A DNA stretch of 6,379 nucleotides from an uncultured bacterium (GTDB taxonomy: Bacteria > Bacteroidota > Bacteroidia > Bacteroidales > Paludibacteraceae): assembly GCA_947074225.1 (NCBI GenBank), contig CAMTOX010000119.1, positions 1-6,379 of the forward strand, in the 5' to 3' direction. Each line of letters starts with the position of its first letter. Positions within the stretch are counted from its first letter, which is position 1. Both the position numbers and the translations under genes were made by a program. Shown in pieces: positions 1-6,379 of the stretch. The notes under the pieces were generated by a model. The model saw only the letters and a list, made by a program, of their open reading frames with translations, made no database searches and was not told the DNA's origin.

Positions 1-54
1 CCAGAATCTACACTATAGCCTACACCCTTTCCCTACACGACGCTCTTCCGATCT
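1..54 (+). other. Illumina P5 adapter remnant (artifact)
   Basis: This stretch is synthetic. Bases 6-13 (ATCTACAC) match the end of the P5 flow-cell sequence. Bases 14-21 (TATAGCCT) match the i5 index known as D501. Bases 22-54 match the 33-base TruSeq read-1 primer site ending in GCTCTTCCGATCT, with one mismatch at base 26 (C where the adapter has T). The first five bases match the adapter poorly, as expected at the end of an error-prone read. The reading frame of ftsW happens to stay open through it, so a gene caller could wrongly extend the protein into it. It should be trimmed. The match is from memory of the standard adapter sequence. Confidence 0.96.
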
Positions 55-55
55 A

Positions 56-823
56 ACAGCAATGCTTTTTGTTGGCGATGTGGATTGGCGAAAAATCGGA
101 CTCTTCATTATTATTCCTGTGGTGGCATTAATGTTTGTCTTATTGGTGGCCAAAATAGTACCTCAAGATAATTTTAAAGACGAAGCAAATCTTACCACTT
201 CAGAGAAACTTTATATCAAAACTTTCGGTCGTGCATATACTTGGATAGCACGACTAGAGAATTTTGGAGTAAAGTCCGATAAAGATCAAGATAAATATAC
301 CACTGTAGGACAGTATCAGTTTGCACATGCGCAAATTGCAATAGCACGTGGTGGATTCATAAATATGCCTGGAAGTAGTGTGCAACGTAACTATTTGCCT
401 GAAGCATTTAGTGACTTTATATTTGCTATTATAGTTGAAGAGATGGGACTCTTAGGAGGTATTTTTATTATATTCCTATATATGTGGTTACTCTATAGAG
501 CCGGAGTAGTGGCCAGGAAATGTCCAACGGTATTTTCTGCCATATTGGTAATAGGGGTAACACTTATTATCGTGATTCAAGCATTTATTCATATTGGGGT
601 AAGTGTAGGAATTGTACCATTAACAGGACAGCCTTTGCCATTAATAAGTAGAGGAGGAACTTCCATCATGATTAATAGTATCTATTTCGGAATAATTATA
701 GCGGTGACTCGATCGTTGAATTCTAACAATGATGAGAATACTGAAAATATTGAACAGCAAGAAGTATCGGAAGAGAATCAAACACTTATATTAGAAGAAC
801 CCGAAATATCACAACAAGCATAG
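56..823 (+). CDS. ftsW: FtsW, septal peptidoglycan glycosyltransferase (SEDS family), 5'-truncated
   Basis: FtsW polymerises lipid II into septal glycan strands in the inner membrane, with a class B penicillin-binding protein partner. Only the C-terminal part is present: about 255 residues against roughly 400 in the family. The ATG at 62 is an internal Met; the preceding codons ACA and GCA (56-61) continue the family's 'FLxxMxFxG' membrane segment, so no start is visible. Numbering from that Met, a membrane segment lies at about 12-32, followed by the large extracytoplasmic loop at about 33-115. Next comes 'LPEAFSDFIFA', whose Asp118 aligns with catalytic Asp297 of E. coli FtsW. Two or three further membrane segments follow, with 'GQPLPLISRGGTS' at 189-201; Arg-Gly-Gly-Thr is the Bacteroidota form of this motif. 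The tail after about residue 220 is acidic and rich in Asn, Glu and Gln, probably cytoplasmic. murG starts 6 bases downstream. RodA is an alternative SEDS protein, but the dcw context favours FtsW. Confidence 0.95.
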   Translation, partial: TAMLFVGDVDWRKIGLFIIIPVVALMFVLLVAKIVPQDNFKDEANLTTSEKLYIKTFGRAYTWIARLENFGVKSDKDQDKYTTVGQYQFAHAQIAIARGGFINMPGSSVQRNYLPEAFSDFIFAIIVEEMGLLGGIFIIFLYMWLLYRAGVVARKCPTVFSAILVIGVTLIIVIQAFIHIGVSVGIVPLTGQPLPLISRGGTSIMINSIYFGIIIAVTRSLNSNNDENTENIEQQEVSEENQTLILEEPEISQQA

Positions 824-829
824 GTAATT

Positions 830-1939
830 ATGAAAAACAGTGCAAAATATTTAATTAGTGGAGGTGGTACAGGTGGACATATTTTTCCGGCAGTTAGTAT
901 TGCTAATGCTTTACGTGAGATTCAACCCGACTGTGAAATCCTTTTTGTAGGCGCAAACGGACGTATGGAGATGGAACGTGTTCCAGCAGCCGGATATGAT
1001 ATCTTGGGACTCCCTATGCAAGGTTTTGATCGAAAACGTTTATGGCGTAATATTCCTGTTGCTTGGGGGGTATTAAAGAGCATGAACATAGCCCGTAATA
1101 TTGTAAAAAGCTTTAAACCCGATGTGGCTATTGGTGTCGGAGGTTATGCTAGCGGAGCAGCACTGAAAGCTGCAAACCAATTAGGCGTACCCACTTTGTT
1201 GCAAGAACAGAACGGATTTGCCGGAGTAACAAATAAATTGCTGGCCGATAAAGCTCAAAAAATATGTGTCGCTTACGAAGGTATGGAACGTTTCTTCCCT
1301 GCCGATAGAATAATTTTAACCGGAAATCCGGTACGTCAAAACTTACTTACAGGAACAAAACAAGAGGCACTTAAAGAGTTTGGATTTAATGAAACACAAC
1401 CTATTCTATTAATTATTGGTGGTTCTTTAGGAGCACGTACCATTAATGAAAGTGTAATTCAACACATTCAAGAAATAATAGATTCCGGAGTTCAGCTGTT
1501 ATGGCAAACCGGGAAAGGGTATATTCAGGAGGCGCAACAGGCAGTAGCACATTTGGACTGTTCGCATATTCGAGTGATGGATTTTGTCTCACGTATGGAC
1601 TTGGCATACGCAATGGCCGATCTTGTAATATCAAGGGCTGGTGCTAGTTCTATTTCAGAACTTTGTCTGTTAGGGAAACCTTCTATATTAGTGCCTTCGC
1701 CTAATGTGGCCGAAGATCATCAAACACATAACGCTATGGCATTAGTACGTAAAGATGCAGCAGTTTTGGTAAAAGATGTAGAGGCCGTGCAAACTTTAAT
1801 TCCTACTGCATTAACATTGATAAGAGATAAAGAGGAGTTAGAAAAGTTGTCGCAACATATTTTGAAAATGGCTCAACCAGATTCTGCACGTCGTATTGCT
1901 GAAGAGGTAATAGCTATTTCACAACAAAATAAAAAATAG
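830..1939 (+). CDS. murG: MurG, UDP-GlcNAc:lipid I N-acetylglucosaminyltransferase
   Basis: MurG transfers GlcNAc from UDP-GlcNAc to lipid I, making lipid II on the cytoplasmic face of the inner membrane. At 369 residues it has the usual family length. It is a GT-B enzyme (GT28) with two Rossmann-like halves. The N-terminal glycine-rich loop is 'GGGTGGH' at residues 11-17, the second glycine loop is 'GVGGYASG' at 102-109, and 'QEQNGFAGVTNK' lies at 125-136. The C-terminal nucleotide-sugar half has 'GGSLGAR' at 197-203 and 'SRAGASSISEL' at 268-278, which contains the Glu that contacts UDP-GlcNAc in the E. coli enzyme. 'VPSPNVAEDHQTHNA' at 288-302 is the third signature. The ATG at 830 lies 6 bases after the ftsW stop and places the glycine loop at the usual distance from the N-terminus. 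No clear Shine-Dalgarno site precedes it. The gene is intact. Confidence 0.98.
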   Translation: MKNSAKYLISGGGTGGHIFPAVSIANALREIQPDCEILFVGANGRMEMERVPAAGYDILGLPMQGFDRKRLWRNIPVAWGVLKSMNIARNIVKSFKPDVAIGVGGYASGAALKAANQLGVPTLLQEQNGFAGVTNKLLADKAQKICVAYEGMERFFPADRIILTGNPVRQNLLTGTKQEALKEFGFNETQPILLIIGGSLGARTINESVIQHIQEIIDSGVQLLWQTGKGYIQEAQQAVAHLDCSHIRVMDFVSRMDLAYAMADLVISRAGASSISELCLLGKPSILVPSPNVAEDHQTHNAMALVRKDAAVLVKDVEAVQTLIPTALTLIRDKEELEKLSQHILKMAQPDSARRIAEEVIAISQQNKK

Positions 1940-1943
1940 GAGA
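1938..1943 (+). promoter_or_regulatory. Shine-Dalgarno site for murC
   Basis: AGGAGA lies 7 bases upstream of the murC ATG at 1951 and overlaps the last two bases of the murG stop codon (TAG at 1937-1939). It is the only textbook ribosome binding site among the gene starts in this window. The other starts are preceded by A-rich sequence without a well-spaced site, which is common in Bacteroidota. It supports the murC start and could allow termination and reinitiation from murG; the coupling is inference. Confidence 0.7.
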
Positions 1944-1950
1944 AACAAAC

Positions 1951-3315
1951 ATGTATACGCATTACTATTTCTTAGGAATTGGCGGCATTGGTATGAGTGC
2001 CATTGCACGTTATTTTAAAGCTAAAGGATATGCAGTAGCAGGATATGATAGAACTTGTAGTAAATTGTGCGAGGAGTTAATGCAAGAGGGTATTGAAATA
2101 CATTTTACCGATGCTGTTGAAATGATTCCTCAACCATTTTTAAATAAACAGACTACATTAGTTGTCATGACGCCCGCAATTCCAAAAGATAGCATAGAGT
2201 TAAACTATTTTTTAAATGAAGGCTTTACTATACAGAAAAGGGCACAAGTGTTAGGCCAGGTAACACGTATTGAACGTGCACTTTGTGTGGCAGGAACACA
2301 TGGCAAAACATCTACTTCTACTATGACGGCACATCTACTTAAAGAGAGTCATGTAGATTGCAATGCCTTTTTAGGTGGTATCTCTAAAAATTACACCACC
2401 AATCTTTTATTGTCCGATAAGAGTGATTTAGTAGTGATAGAGGCCGATGAATACGACCGTTCATTTCATCACCTACATCCATACATGGCTGTGATTACTG
2501 CCACCGATGCCGACCATCTTGACATTTATGGTACACACGAGGCCTATTTGGAAAGTTTCGCACATTTCACTTCGCTTATTCAACCAGGTGGTTGTTTAAT
2601 AGCTAAGAAAGGTATTCAACTAAATCCAAGACTACAAGAACAAGTAACGCTCTATAGTTATTCGTCTACTGAAGTGGCCGATTTTTATGCCGATAATATT
2701 GTTATTGCTAACGGCGAACTATGGTTCGACTTTATAACACCCACTGAACGTATTGAAAAAGTTCAACTTGGTGTGCCGGTACTGGTAAATGTAGAGAATG
2801 CTGTAGCAGCCATGGCTTTGGCTTATCTTAATGGAGTAACTCCCGATGAATTAAGGAAAGGAATGCAAAGCTTTGCCGGAATTCGACGTCGTTTTGATAT
2901 TCATTTTAAAAGCGACCATTTAGTAGTGATTGACGATTATGCACACCACCCGGCAGAACTTAAAGCCTCTATAGAATCGGTGAAGCGTCTTTATCACGAC
3001 AAGAATGTATTGGGCGTGTTTCAACCCCATCTCTATAGCCGTACAAACGACTTTTACGACGATTTTGCTCAAGCTCTCTCATTGCTTGACGACGTGGTCT
3101 TGCTTGAGATTTATCCAGCTAGAGAGCTACCTATGCAAGGAGTGACCTCTGAATTGATATTGAATAATATAACACATAATAATAAAATACTCGTCGATAA
3201 AAATAATTTAGTAAACGAACTCAAGAATCACGAGTTTGATGTCCTACTTACTGTAGGAGCAGGCGATATAGATACCTATATTCCTGAAATTATTAATGCC
3301 TTAACAAAAGATTGA
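1951..3315 (+). CDS. murC: MurC, UDP-N-acetylmuramate--L-alanine ligase
   Basis: MurC is the cytoplasmic ATP-dependent ligase that adds L-Ala to UDP-MurNAc, the first amino acid of the peptidoglycan stem peptide. At 454 residues it is typical. The N-terminal UDP-substrate domain begins with 'GIGGIGMSAIA' at residues 9-19. The ATP-binding P-loop is 'GTHGKTSTSTM' at 115-125. 'EADEYDRSF' at 164-172 and 'DADHLDIYG' at 186-194 belong to the central domain with the metal and substrate residues. 'VENAVAAMALA' at 281-291 and 'RRRFDIH' at 312-318 lead into the C-terminal domain. That domain has 'DDYAHHPAE' at 328-336, 'FQPHLYSRT' at 357-365 and 'GAGDID' at 436-441. The HLDIYG and YAHHP motifs separate it from MurD, MurE and MurF; Mpl is less likely given the neighbours. 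It sits 11 bases after murG and 10 bases before ftsQ. No key motif is missing. Confidence 0.98.
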   Translation: MYTHYYFLGIGGIGMSAIARYFKAKGYAVAGYDRTCSKLCEELMQEGIEIHFTDAVEMIPQPFLNKQTTLVVMTPAIPKDSIELNYFLNEGFTIQKRAQVLGQVTRIERALCVAGTHGKTSTSTMTAHLLKESHVDCNAFLGGISKNYTTNLLLSDKSDLVVIEADEYDRSFHHLHPYMAVITATDADHLDIYGTHEAYLESFAHFTSLIQPGGCLIAKKGIQLNPRLQEQVTLYSYSSTEVADFYADNIVIANGELWFDFITPTERIEKVQLGVPVLVNVENAVAAMALAYLNGVTPDELRKGMQSFAGIRRRFDIHFKSDHLVVIDDYAHHPAELKASIESVKRLYHDKNVLGVFQPHLYSRTNDFYDDFAQALSLLDDVVLLEIYPARELPMQGVTSELILNNITHNNKILVDKNNLVNELKNHEFDVLLTVGAGDIDTYIPEIINALTKD

Positions 3316-3325
3316 TTTATAAAGG

Positions 3326-4063
3326 ATGAAGATTTGGCAAAAAATAGGATTTATTGTAGTATTAACTCTGCTGATAGGATATCTTACTTTCGTAATGATA
3401 TGGCTTGTGCCATCGCGTAAAGATGTTCTGTGTCAAGAGGTAAAGGTGGTTGTGACCGATGCAAAAAGTAATCAGTTTATATCTGAAAAAGATATTGTCG
3501 ATTTCCTAAAACATAAAAATATATATCCCATAGGTAAGACTTTTAATGAGATCTCCTTACGCGATATGGAGCATCAGCTTCTTACACATGCCTCCTTACG
3601 TAATGCCGTATGTTACCAAACAAGCAATGGTACATTGTTAGTTAAGGTAACCCAGCGTGTACCTGTGTTTAGAGTCATGTCGGGCACATCAAGTTACTAT
3701 GTCGATAAAGAACGAAAAACAATGCCTACGGTGTTACGCCAAACAGCCTATGTTCCTATTGTTACAGGCAGCGTGAAAACACAATTTGCCACAGGCGAAC
3801 TATTCGATTTAATAACTTATATTCAGAGCGATAATTTTTTGCGTTCGCAAATATCGCAAATACATGTATATCCTAATGATGAGATAGAACTTATTCCTAG
3901 AGTAGGAAGTCAAGTTATCTATTTAGGATCTTTAGAGAACTATAAATCTAAACTTAACAAATTGTTGGTGTTTTATGATAAAGCGATTGCCAAAGTAGGC
4001 TGGGAAACCTATTCCCGCATAGACTTGCAATATCGCGATCAGGTTGTTTGTACCCGCAGATAA
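3326..4063 (+). CDS. ftsQ: FtsQ, divisome membrane protein with POTRA domain
   Basis: FtsQ is a bitopic inner-membrane protein of the divisome that connects the cytoplasmic Z-ring apparatus with the septal wall synthases. The 245-residue product has a short basic cytoplasmic N-terminus (MKIWQK) and one membrane segment at about residues 7-28. An extracytoplasmic region follows, with a likely POTRA domain at about 37-110 ('VVVTDAKSNQFISEKDI' onward, including 'SLRNAVCYQ' and 'LLVKVTQRVPVFRV'). The rest is the less conserved FtsQ beta domain, ending in 'RIDLQYRDQVVCTRR', a C-terminus typical of Bacteroidota FtsQ. The start at 3326 has AAAGG directly against the ATG, too close to act as a Shine-Dalgarno site. 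It is still the best start, because it places the membrane anchor at the N-terminus. The call rests on topology, position between murC and ftsA, and the C-terminal motif, since FtsQ diverges strongly in sequence. Confidence 0.93.
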   Translation: MKIWQKIGFIVVLTLLIGYLTFVMIWLVPSRKDVLCQEVKVVVTDAKSNQFISEKDIVDFLKHKNIYPIGKTFNEISLRDMEHQLLTHASLRNAVCYQTSNGTLLVKVTQRVPVFRVMSGTSSYYVDKERKTMPTVLRQTAYVPIVTGSVKTQFATGELFDLITYIQSDNFLRSQISQIHVYPNDEIELIPRVGSQVIYLGSLENYKSKLNKLLVFYDKAIAKVGWETYSRIDLQYRDQVVCTRR

Positions 4064-4109
4064 AGTGATGTAGATAACGAGAAGAATTTGGTATAAAAGA
4101 GTGACAGGT

Positions 4110-5396
4110 ATGGAAAAGAACATTATTGTAGCAGTTGATTTTGGAACTACAAAATTAACTATGGTGGCAGCCCAAAAAGATGCTTCAGGGCATCTGAAAA
4201 TTTTGGCATTTGAAAGTGAATCAATGCCTTCTGGTGTTATTGCAAATGGCTTAATTATTAAGCCTTCAGATGTAGGAGCTACACTCTTACGTATAAAGCA
4301 ATATATAATAAATCGTTTTTTACCCATCAAGGTGAAAATTGAAACTGTTTATGCCTCTATAGGTGGACGCTCTTTGCGTACTTTTGAGGTGCAGAAACCA
4401 CATAATTTTAATAAACCTACAGAGCTTACCATAGAGTTGTTAGAATCTCTAACGGAAGATGTGTATCGTTCTAATATTGGCGGACGTAAAATATATAATA
4501 TTTTCCCACAAGAGTTCTCGGTCGATGGCTCTACTATGAACTTTCCCCAAGGAGAATTATGTAACTCGCTGTTAGGAAGATATCTTACAGTGGTAGGTAA
4601 AGAAATTATTGAAACGAATCTCAATAAGACCTTAAGTCGTGCTAAGATTGTTGCCGAAGAGATGCAGTTCTCTATTCTATCTGTAGCATCGGCGGTTTTA
4701 ACCACTGCCGACAAACAAAATGGGTGTTGCGTCATTGATTTTGGAGCCTCAACTACAAGTATGGCTGTTTATAGAGACCAAAAACTCCAACATGCAGCAG
4801 TAATTCCTTTCGGATCAAAACATATTACACGCGACATATGTTCTCTTGGACTTAGAGAAGAAGAGGCAGAAAAACTTAAAATAAAGAATGGTGTAGCCTT
4901 AAAAGATAAAGTCTCGGTTGATGAGTCTTATAAGTTTGCACCTATGAACGTCTCCTCAGAGATTCGTTACATCAAGGCTACTGAATTAGCCGAGGTAATT
5001 CAAATGCGCATGGACGAAATTATCTATTTGGTATGGCAACAGGTTCTTCAAACAAATTTGCAAGATAAATTAGAAGCTGGAATTATTATTACCGGCGGAG
5101 GGTCTCAACTAAATGCGATAGACGAATTAATAACATTGCGCACGAATCTACAGGTAAAATATGGCGATCAATCGCAATACCTTACTTCCGATTCCAATAT
5201 ATTGCTCTTTGAACCTGCCTTTAGTCAAATAGTTGGACAACTCCTTGACGGTAGTGTCAACTGTGTAGAAGTGGTTGAAGAGATTCTCGATACTCCTATT
5301 ACGGATCCAGAACCTAAGGCAAAAGTAAAAAAGACTAACCCAATAAAATCGTTTATCGGAAATCTATTTGCCGAAGAGACTCCAGTAAAAGAGTAA
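4110..5396 (+). CDS. ftsA: FtsA, actin-like membrane tether of the Z-ring
   Basis: FtsA is an actin-family ATPase that anchors FtsZ to the membrane and recruits later divisome proteins. From the ATG at 4110 it has 428 residues. Phosphate loop 1 is 'VAVDFGTTKLT' at residues 7-17. The FtsA-specific 1C subdomain spans about 82-165. Phosphate loop 2 is 'CVIDFGASTTSMAVY' at 207-221, and the adenosine motif is 'IIITGGGSQL' at 325-334. A linker with several Pro, Glu and Lys residues (about 397-409) leads to 'NPIKSFIGNLFAEE' at 410-423, matching the C-terminal amphipathic helix that binds the membrane. An in-frame GTG at 4101 would add three residues. I prefer the ATG because 'MEKNIIVAVDFGT' places the first strand right after the N-terminus, as is usual; neither start has a good Shine-Dalgarno site. 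MreB and DnaK are ruled out by the 1C subdomain, the C-terminal helix and the ftsZ neighbour. Confidence 0.95.
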   Translation: MEKNIIVAVDFGTTKLTMVAAQKDASGHLKILAFESESMPSGVIANGLIIKPSDVGATLLRIKQYIINRFLPIKVKIETVYASIGGRSLRTFEVQKPHNFNKPTELTIELLESLTEDVYRSNIGGRKIYNIFPQEFSVDGSTMNFPQGELCNSLLGRYLTVVGKEIIETNLNKTLSRAKIVAEEMQFSILSVASAVLTTADKQNGCCVIDFGASTTSMAVYRDQKLQHAAVIPFGSKHITRDICSLGLREEEAEKLKIKNGVALKDKVSVDESYKFAPMNVSSEIRYIKATELAEVIQMRMDEIIYLVWQQVLQTNLQDKLEAGIIITGGGSQLNAIDELITLRTNLQVKYGDQSQYLTSDSNILLFEPAFSQIVGQLLDGSVNCVEVVEEILDTPITDPEPKAKVKKTNPIKSFIGNLFAEETPVKE

Positions 5397-5435
5397 TTTA
5401 TCATTAGAATATAAACAGTAAAGAATATATATATC

Positions 5436-6379
5436 ATGGAAGGAATAATGAATAAAATTCAACTCCCACTTGCCAATCAGTCCATCATTAAGGTTGTTGG
5501 TGTAGGTGGTGGTGGCGGTAATGCTGTAAACCATATGTTCCAGCAAGGTATTAAGGATGTATCGTTTGTGATTTGTAATACCGACGACCAAGCCTTGAAT
5601 CGCTCCTTGGTACCTAATAAAATACATTTGGGAAAGAATGTTACCCAAGGTTTAGGTGCCGGAAATAAACCTGAAGTGGCACGCAATGCGGCTTTAGAGT
5701 CTATTGAAGAGATTGAAACGTTATTTAAAGATGGTACTAAAATGGCATTTATCACTGCTGGTATGGGGGGTGGAACAGGGACTGGTGCCGCGCCGGTAGT
5801 AGCAGAGGTGGCACAAAAGCTAAATATACTCACTGTGGGAATTGTTACCATTCCTTTTAAGTTTGAAGGGAAAAGAAAAATTCATCAGGCTTTAAAAGGA
5901 GTGGCCGAAATGAGTAAATATGTCGATGCACTTTTGGTAATCCATAACGATAAACTTAGGAATATATATCCCGAACTAGATTTAAACAACGCTTTTGCTA
6001 AAGCGGACGATGTATTAACGTCGGCAGCAAAAGGTATTGCTGAAATTATCACGATTGATGGTCCTATTAACGTGGACTTTGCCGATGTGAATACTATCAT
6101 GAGAAATGGAGGTGTGGCAGTAATGAATACCGGATATGCCGAAGGAGAACGTCGTTTAACTAAGGCTATAGAATCGGCTCTTAACTCTCCGCTTCTTAAC
6201 AATAATAATATTCATGACTCTAAAAAGATTCTTTTAAATATTTATAGCTCTACTACAAATCCGGTTAAGATGTCGGAAATTGATGAGATACACGAATTCA
6301 TGGCCGAAATGGGCGACGATGTAGGGCACCATACCCTTGGCAGCCGTTTCTTTTGCTTCGGCCACATTTATAATAGGTT
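5436..6379 (+). CDS. ftsZ: FtsZ, tubulin-like GTPase of the Z-ring, 3'-truncated
   Basis: FtsZ polymerises with GTP into the cytoplasmic ring that organises division. The frame is open from 5436 to the window end (314 codons, no stop). The T1 loop is 'GVGGGGGNAVNHM' at residues 22-34. 'CNTDDQAL' lies at 47-54, and the tubulin signature 'GMGGGTGTGAAP' (T4 loop) at 109-120. 'VGIVTIPFKFEG' is at 134-145. The T7 synergy loop 'NVDFADVNTIM' at 212-222 has both Asp residues that activate GTP hydrolysis in the next subunit. 'SPLLNNNNIHDSKKILLNI' at 251-269 is the typical Bacteroidota form. Genuine FtsZ appears to end at 'EMGDDV' (residue 296, base 6323); the last 18 codons do not look like FtsZ. The rest of the C-terminal domain and the tail that binds FtsA are missing. 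An alternative ATG at 5448 has GAAGGA just upstream, with short spacing; 5436 is chosen as the longer frame, with moderate certainty. Confidence 0.95.
   Translation, partial: MEGIMNKIQLPLANQSIIKVVGVGGGGGNAVNHMFQQGIKDVSFVICNTDDQALNRSLVPNKIHLGKNVTQGLGAGNKPEVARNAALESIEEIETLFKDGTKMAFITAGMGGGTGTGAAPVVAEVAQKLNILTVGIVTIPFKFEGKRKIHQALKGVAEMSKYVDALLVIHNDKLRNIYPELDLNNAFAKADDVLTSAAKGIAEIITIDGPINVDFADVNTIMRNGGVAVMNTGYAEGERRLTKAIESALNSPLLNNNNIHDSKKILLNIYSSTTNPVKMSEIDEIHEFMAEMGDDVGHHTLGSRFFCFGHIYNR
6324..6379. other. Suspected chimeric or misassembled contig end
   Basis: FtsZ should continue here with the strand after helix H10, of the type 'xVIWGxxxD', followed by the 'VTVxATG' region. Instead the ftsZ frame gives 'GHHTLGSRFFCFGHIYNR', and the other two forward frames do not restore FtsZ, so a simple frameshift does not explain it. 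On the minus strand one frame is open through the whole segment and gives 'PIINVAEAKETAAKGMV', a plausible soluble-protein sequence. It uses the same GTG-GCC-GAA codon run seen in the genes of this window (1706-1714 and 5901-5909). This suggests an inverted join to coding DNA of the same genome. I do not recognise the protein. The exact junction could lie a few bases either side of 6323. Confidence 0.6.

Noticed and set aside
1443..1634. Open frame on the minus strand inside murG
   Set aside because: It lies entirely within a well-supported plus-strand gene and has no recognisable motifs. It is a shadow of the murG coding frame.
1703..1715. A 13-base match between murG and the reverse complement of the terminal segment (about 6354-6366)
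   Set aside because: The match is short, does not extend on either side, and encodes a common Asn-Val-Ala-Glu run. It is most likely shared codon usage and not a repeat or the source of the join.
3316..3325. Absence of ddl between murC and ftsQ as a possible deletion
   Set aside because: Bacteroidota dcw clusters normally have murC directly followed by ftsQ, and the 10-base gap shows no remnant.
3932..4735. Two minus-strand open frames (3932-4330 and 4349-4735) across the ftsQ end and ftsA
   Set aside because: Both are antisense to conserved genes and low in recognisable protein features. The plus-strand frames carry all the motifs.
5397..5435. AT-rich gap with an AT dinucleotide run before ftsZ, considered as a promoter
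   Set aside because: No spaced Bacteroidota-type pair (TTTG with TAnnTTTG) is visible. AT-rich leader sequence is normal in front of genes in this phylum.
5500..5521. Run of GGT/GGC codons resembling a simple repeat
   Set aside because: It encodes the conserved FtsZ T1 glycine loop, so it is constrained coding sequence and not a repeat element.
5225..6202. Four minus-strand open frames across the ftsA end and ftsZ
   Set aside because: They are antisense to the conserved FtsA C-terminus and FtsZ. The proline-rich stretch in one is simply the reverse complement of the FtsZ glycine loop.

Overview
The window is an assembled fragment of the division and cell wall (dcw) cluster of a member of the Bacteroidota, most likely order Bacteroidales. 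The evidence is the gene order ftsW-murG-murC-ftsQ-ftsA-ftsZ with no ddl between murC and ftsQ, the 'LISRGGTS' motif in FtsW where proteobacteria have 'LISYGGSS', an FtsQ ending in 'QVVCTRR', AT-rich DNA (roughly 40% GC by eye) and few Shine-Dalgarno sites. I cannot name a genus from the sequence alone.

Layout: bases 1-54 are not genomic. They are the end of an Illumina TruSeq-type P5 adapter, including an i5 index that reads as D501. Genomic sequence starts at about 55, inside ftsW, whose N-terminal part is missing. Then come complete murG, murC, ftsQ and ftsA, all on the + strand and separated by only 6 to about 46 bases. ftsZ follows and runs off the right end. The FtsZ protein reads normally up to about residue 296 (base 6323). 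The last 56 bases do not encode the expected next strand of the FtsZ C-terminal domain in any forward frame and look like a chimeric contig end.

How the genes work together: MurC adds L-alanine to UDP-MurNAc in the cytoplasm, and MurG makes lipid II at the inner face of the membrane. FtsW polymerises lipid II into septal glycan strands together with its partner transpeptidase. FtsQ is a bitopic divisome scaffold. FtsA tethers FtsZ filaments to the membrane, and FtsZ forms the Z-ring. The short gaps suggest one co-transcribed unit; no internal promoter or terminator is convincing.

I find no previously undescribed biological system here. The observations most worth acting on concern assembly quality at the two ends. 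The rest is an ordinary, well-conserved core-genome region. There is no gene-free stretch longer than 300 bases and no RNA gene, mobile element or CRISPR array that I can support.
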